Shown here piece after piece: positions 62,558 to 64,000 of a DNA stretch of 64,000 nt. Made by a program: the position numbers and the translations under genes. Within the stretch, counting starts at the first letter, position 1; every line of letters begins with the position of its first letter. The stretch covers positions 55,676 through 119,675 of the forward strand of contig NZ_JANCMW010000015.1 in the NCBI RefSeq assembly GCF_029207565.1, in the 5' to 3' direction. The DNA comes from Marinobacter iranensis (GTDB lineage: Bacteria; Pseudomonadota; Gammaproteobacteria; Pseudomonadales; Oleiphilaceae). The notes under the pieces were generated by a model. It worked only from the letters and a program-made list of their open reading frames with translations, had not been told where the DNA came from and made no database searches.

Positions 62558-64000
62558 GAGTTTTGCTCCTCACAAACCGGGCAGATTGCATTCCCCTTCC
62601 TGAGTGCCGCAACCTGGGACTCTACATTAATGGCCGGGGCGTTTTCCCGCTGTTCAACCTCTGCCAGTGCCTCCTGCTCGGGCTCGTGGGGCTGGTCGCC
62701 CTCAAGAACCTCCGGCATTTCCGCCATCACCACACCCTGCCCCGAACCACTGCCCGGCGAACCACCGGAGTTGATCTTGATAGCGGCCCCTACCAACGTC
62801 ACGCCACTCGGGTCCAGTTTCAGCAGGCTGCCGCCGGCGGAGATGGTGAGTTCCGAGCCCGCATCCAGTACCACTTTGGCGCCCGCCTTGTGGTGAACTT
62901 CGGTGCCGGCTTCGCTGAGGGTGCCCTGGGCGGACTTCTGGTGGAAGGTGCCACCGATGTTCTGGCTGCAGCCGCCACCGACGGTCTCTCGCTGTTCCCC
63001 ATCCACGGTGCAGTGATCGTCGCCCTTGATGTGGCTGAACTCGTTGCTGTCCACCGTTCGGTGGCTGTCATTTTTGATGACTTCCGTGCGGTTGTTCTCC
63101 GTCAGCAGGTCCAGGTCTTTCTGGGCGTGGACGTAGATCTGTTCTTTGTCCGCTTCGTCCTCAAACCGCAGTTCGTTACTGCCCTCGCCCTTGTGGGTCT
63201 GGGTTTTTATTGTGGTTCTGGTTTTGTGTTCCGGCAGCGCGTACGGCGGTGTGTTGGTGGCGTGGTAGGTTCGGCCGGTAATGATCGGCTGGTCCGGGTC
63301 GCCGTCCAGGAAGCTGACGATGACTTCGTGGCCGATCCTGGGTAATGCCATGAAGCCATACTGGCCTCCGGCCCAGCCCTGGCTGACTCGTAGCCAGGCG
63401 CTTGAGTGTTCGTCGTTCTTTGAATAGCGATCCCACGGGAATCGTACTTTGACTCTTCCATGTTCGTCGCAGTGGATCTCTTCGCCTTCCGGGCCGGTGA
63501 CCATGGCGATCTGGGGGCCGTCCATCAGTGGGCGGTGTTGGATCTGTGGCCGCCAGGTGCGGTCCGCGGGAATGGCGTTGAAGGCGTTGTGGTAGGTGGT
63601 GGCGCCGTTGTTGCCATCCTCTTCCAGGGCCTGGGGCTGTTCCCCGGTGTGGCTGATGCGGGTGAACAGCCATTCCCGGTTCAGGCGCGGGTTGTCGTGT
63701 TCGGTGAGTGCCACCTTGGCACCCACGGTGAAGTCGGGGCGGTTGCTCTGGCCGTCGGCGGTGGTGGCGTCGTTCCTGAGGGCCTCCAGGCGGCTTTCGG
63801 TGAACGGCTGGCCGCTGGCATCCTGTTTGAAGCGGCCGGGGTAGTCATAATGTTGGTAGTCTTCCCGCTGGGCCTCGAGCCTGTCGGCCTGGTGTTCGTG
63901 CATCAGGGCGTAGGCGGGGTTTTTGAAGGTGTAGTCCTTCATGGCCACGGAGGCGGCCCGGATCCGTTCCTGGTAGCGGAACTGGAAGACGGCGCTCTGG
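62554..64000 (-). CDS. vgrG: Type VI secretion tip protein VgrG (5' end outside window)
   Basis: The frame stays open to the right edge, so the N-terminal gp27-like part is missing; 482 residues are visible. They hold the OB-fold (MVTGPEGEEIHCDEHGRVKVRFPWDRY ... SQGWAGGQYGFMALPRIGHEVIVSFLDGD) and a beta-helix spike of VIKNDSHRTVDSNE-like repeats. A DUF2345-type end (LTISAGGSLLKLDPSGVTLVG) and an acidic tail ending ICPVCEEQNS follow. The tail beyond the spike is where adaptor-effector pairs dock. The frame seen from 63948 is internal, not the real start. Confidence 0.95.
   Translation of the reverse strand, partial: QSAVFQFRYQERIRAASVAMKDYTFKNPAYALMHEHQADRLEAQREDYQHYDYPGRFKQDASGQPFTESRLEALRNDATTADGQSNRPDFTVGAKVALTEHDNPRLNREWLFTRISHTGEQPQALEEDGNNGATTYHNAFNAIPADRTWRPQIQHRPLMDGPQIAMVTGPEGEEIHCDEHGRVKVRFPWDRYSKNDEHSSAWLRVSQGWAGGQYGFMALPRIGHEVIVSFLDGDPDQPIITGRTYHATNTPPYALPEHKTRTTIKTQTHKGEGSNELRFEDEADKEQIYVHAQKDLDLLTENNRTEVIKNDSHRTVDSNEFSHIKGDDHCTVDGEQRETVGGGCSQNIGGTFHQKSAQGTLSEAGTEVHHKAGAKVVLDAGSELTISAGGSLLKLDPSGVTLVGAAIKINSGGSPGSGSGQGVVMAEMPEVLEGDQPHEPEQEALAEVEQRENAPAINVESQVAALRKGNAICPVCEEQNS

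Noticed and set aside
62554..63948. VgrG starting at 63948
   Set aside because: The frame continues open to the window edge with VgrG-like sequence, so this is an internal codon of a truncated gene.

Overview
The window is a stretch of chromosome from a GC-rich marine gammaproteobacterium, most like Marinobacter. That assignment is an inference from gene content and order: the rpsB-tsf-pyrH-frr-uppS-cdsA-dxr-rseP-bamA-skp-lpxD-fabZ-lpxA-lpxB-rnhB block, the map-glnD-dapC-dapD-dapE block, gammaproteobacterial protein families throughout, and codon use. No database search was possible, so genus and species are not proven.

Layout. 1-4.9 kb: the tail of an unrecognised gene, a secreted M16 (pitrilysin-type) protease, and a leftward trio of a DUF488 protein plus the two arsenosugar-type glycosyltransferases TIGR04283 and TIGR04282. 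5-9.3 kb: tRNA-Arg(CCT) with its promoter, a zinc/cadmium-type CDF exporter behind a MerR-type operator, a patatin, a stand-alone LigD-type phosphoesterase, a CBS protein, a DksA/TraR zinc-finger protein whose tail runs into the opposite gene, and an ABM-domain membrane protein. 9.4-16 kb: a YcaC-like hydrolase and pirin divergent from a LysR regulator, an unknown protein, YciO/Sua5-like and BolA proteins, and topoisomerase III. 16.1-21.1 kb: a three-gene signalling operon (OmpR-type regulator, FecR/LysM protein, CHASE2 sensor kinase). 21.1-22 kb: a small lipoprotein, a structured intergenic stretch and the initiator tRNA-Met.

22-36.8 kb is the essential envelope and translation block, all leftward: ribosomal protein S2 and EF-Ts, UMP kinase, ribosome recycling factor, undecaprenyl-PP and CDP-diacylglycerol synthesis, DXP reductoisomerase, RseP, BamA, Skp and the lipid A genes. 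A probable S2-binding leader precedes rpsB. 36.9-44.4 kb runs rightward and carries methionine aminopeptidase, GlnD and the succinylase branch of lysine/diaminopimelate synthesis. 44.5-54.1 kb is mixed: a membrane-anchored cold-shock protein, a ClpV-like N-domain ATPase, mannose-1-P guanylyltransferase, glyoxalase I, DUF1853, a diguanylate cyclase, an LplT-PlsC-type fusion and a periplasmic binding-like protein.

54.0-64.0 kb is the accessory part, a leftward type VI secretion vgrG island: vgrG (cut by the window edge), a DUF4123 adaptor, a 1160-residue VasX-type effector, a two-helix DUF6708 protein, a second copy of the effector C-terminus that is broken at its start, a second DUF6708 protein, an AT-richer stretch with an 83-residue orphan gene, and a DUF3304-type gene interrupted by one in-frame TGA. 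This duplicated toxin-cassette array, with decaying neighbours, is the most interesting part of the window.
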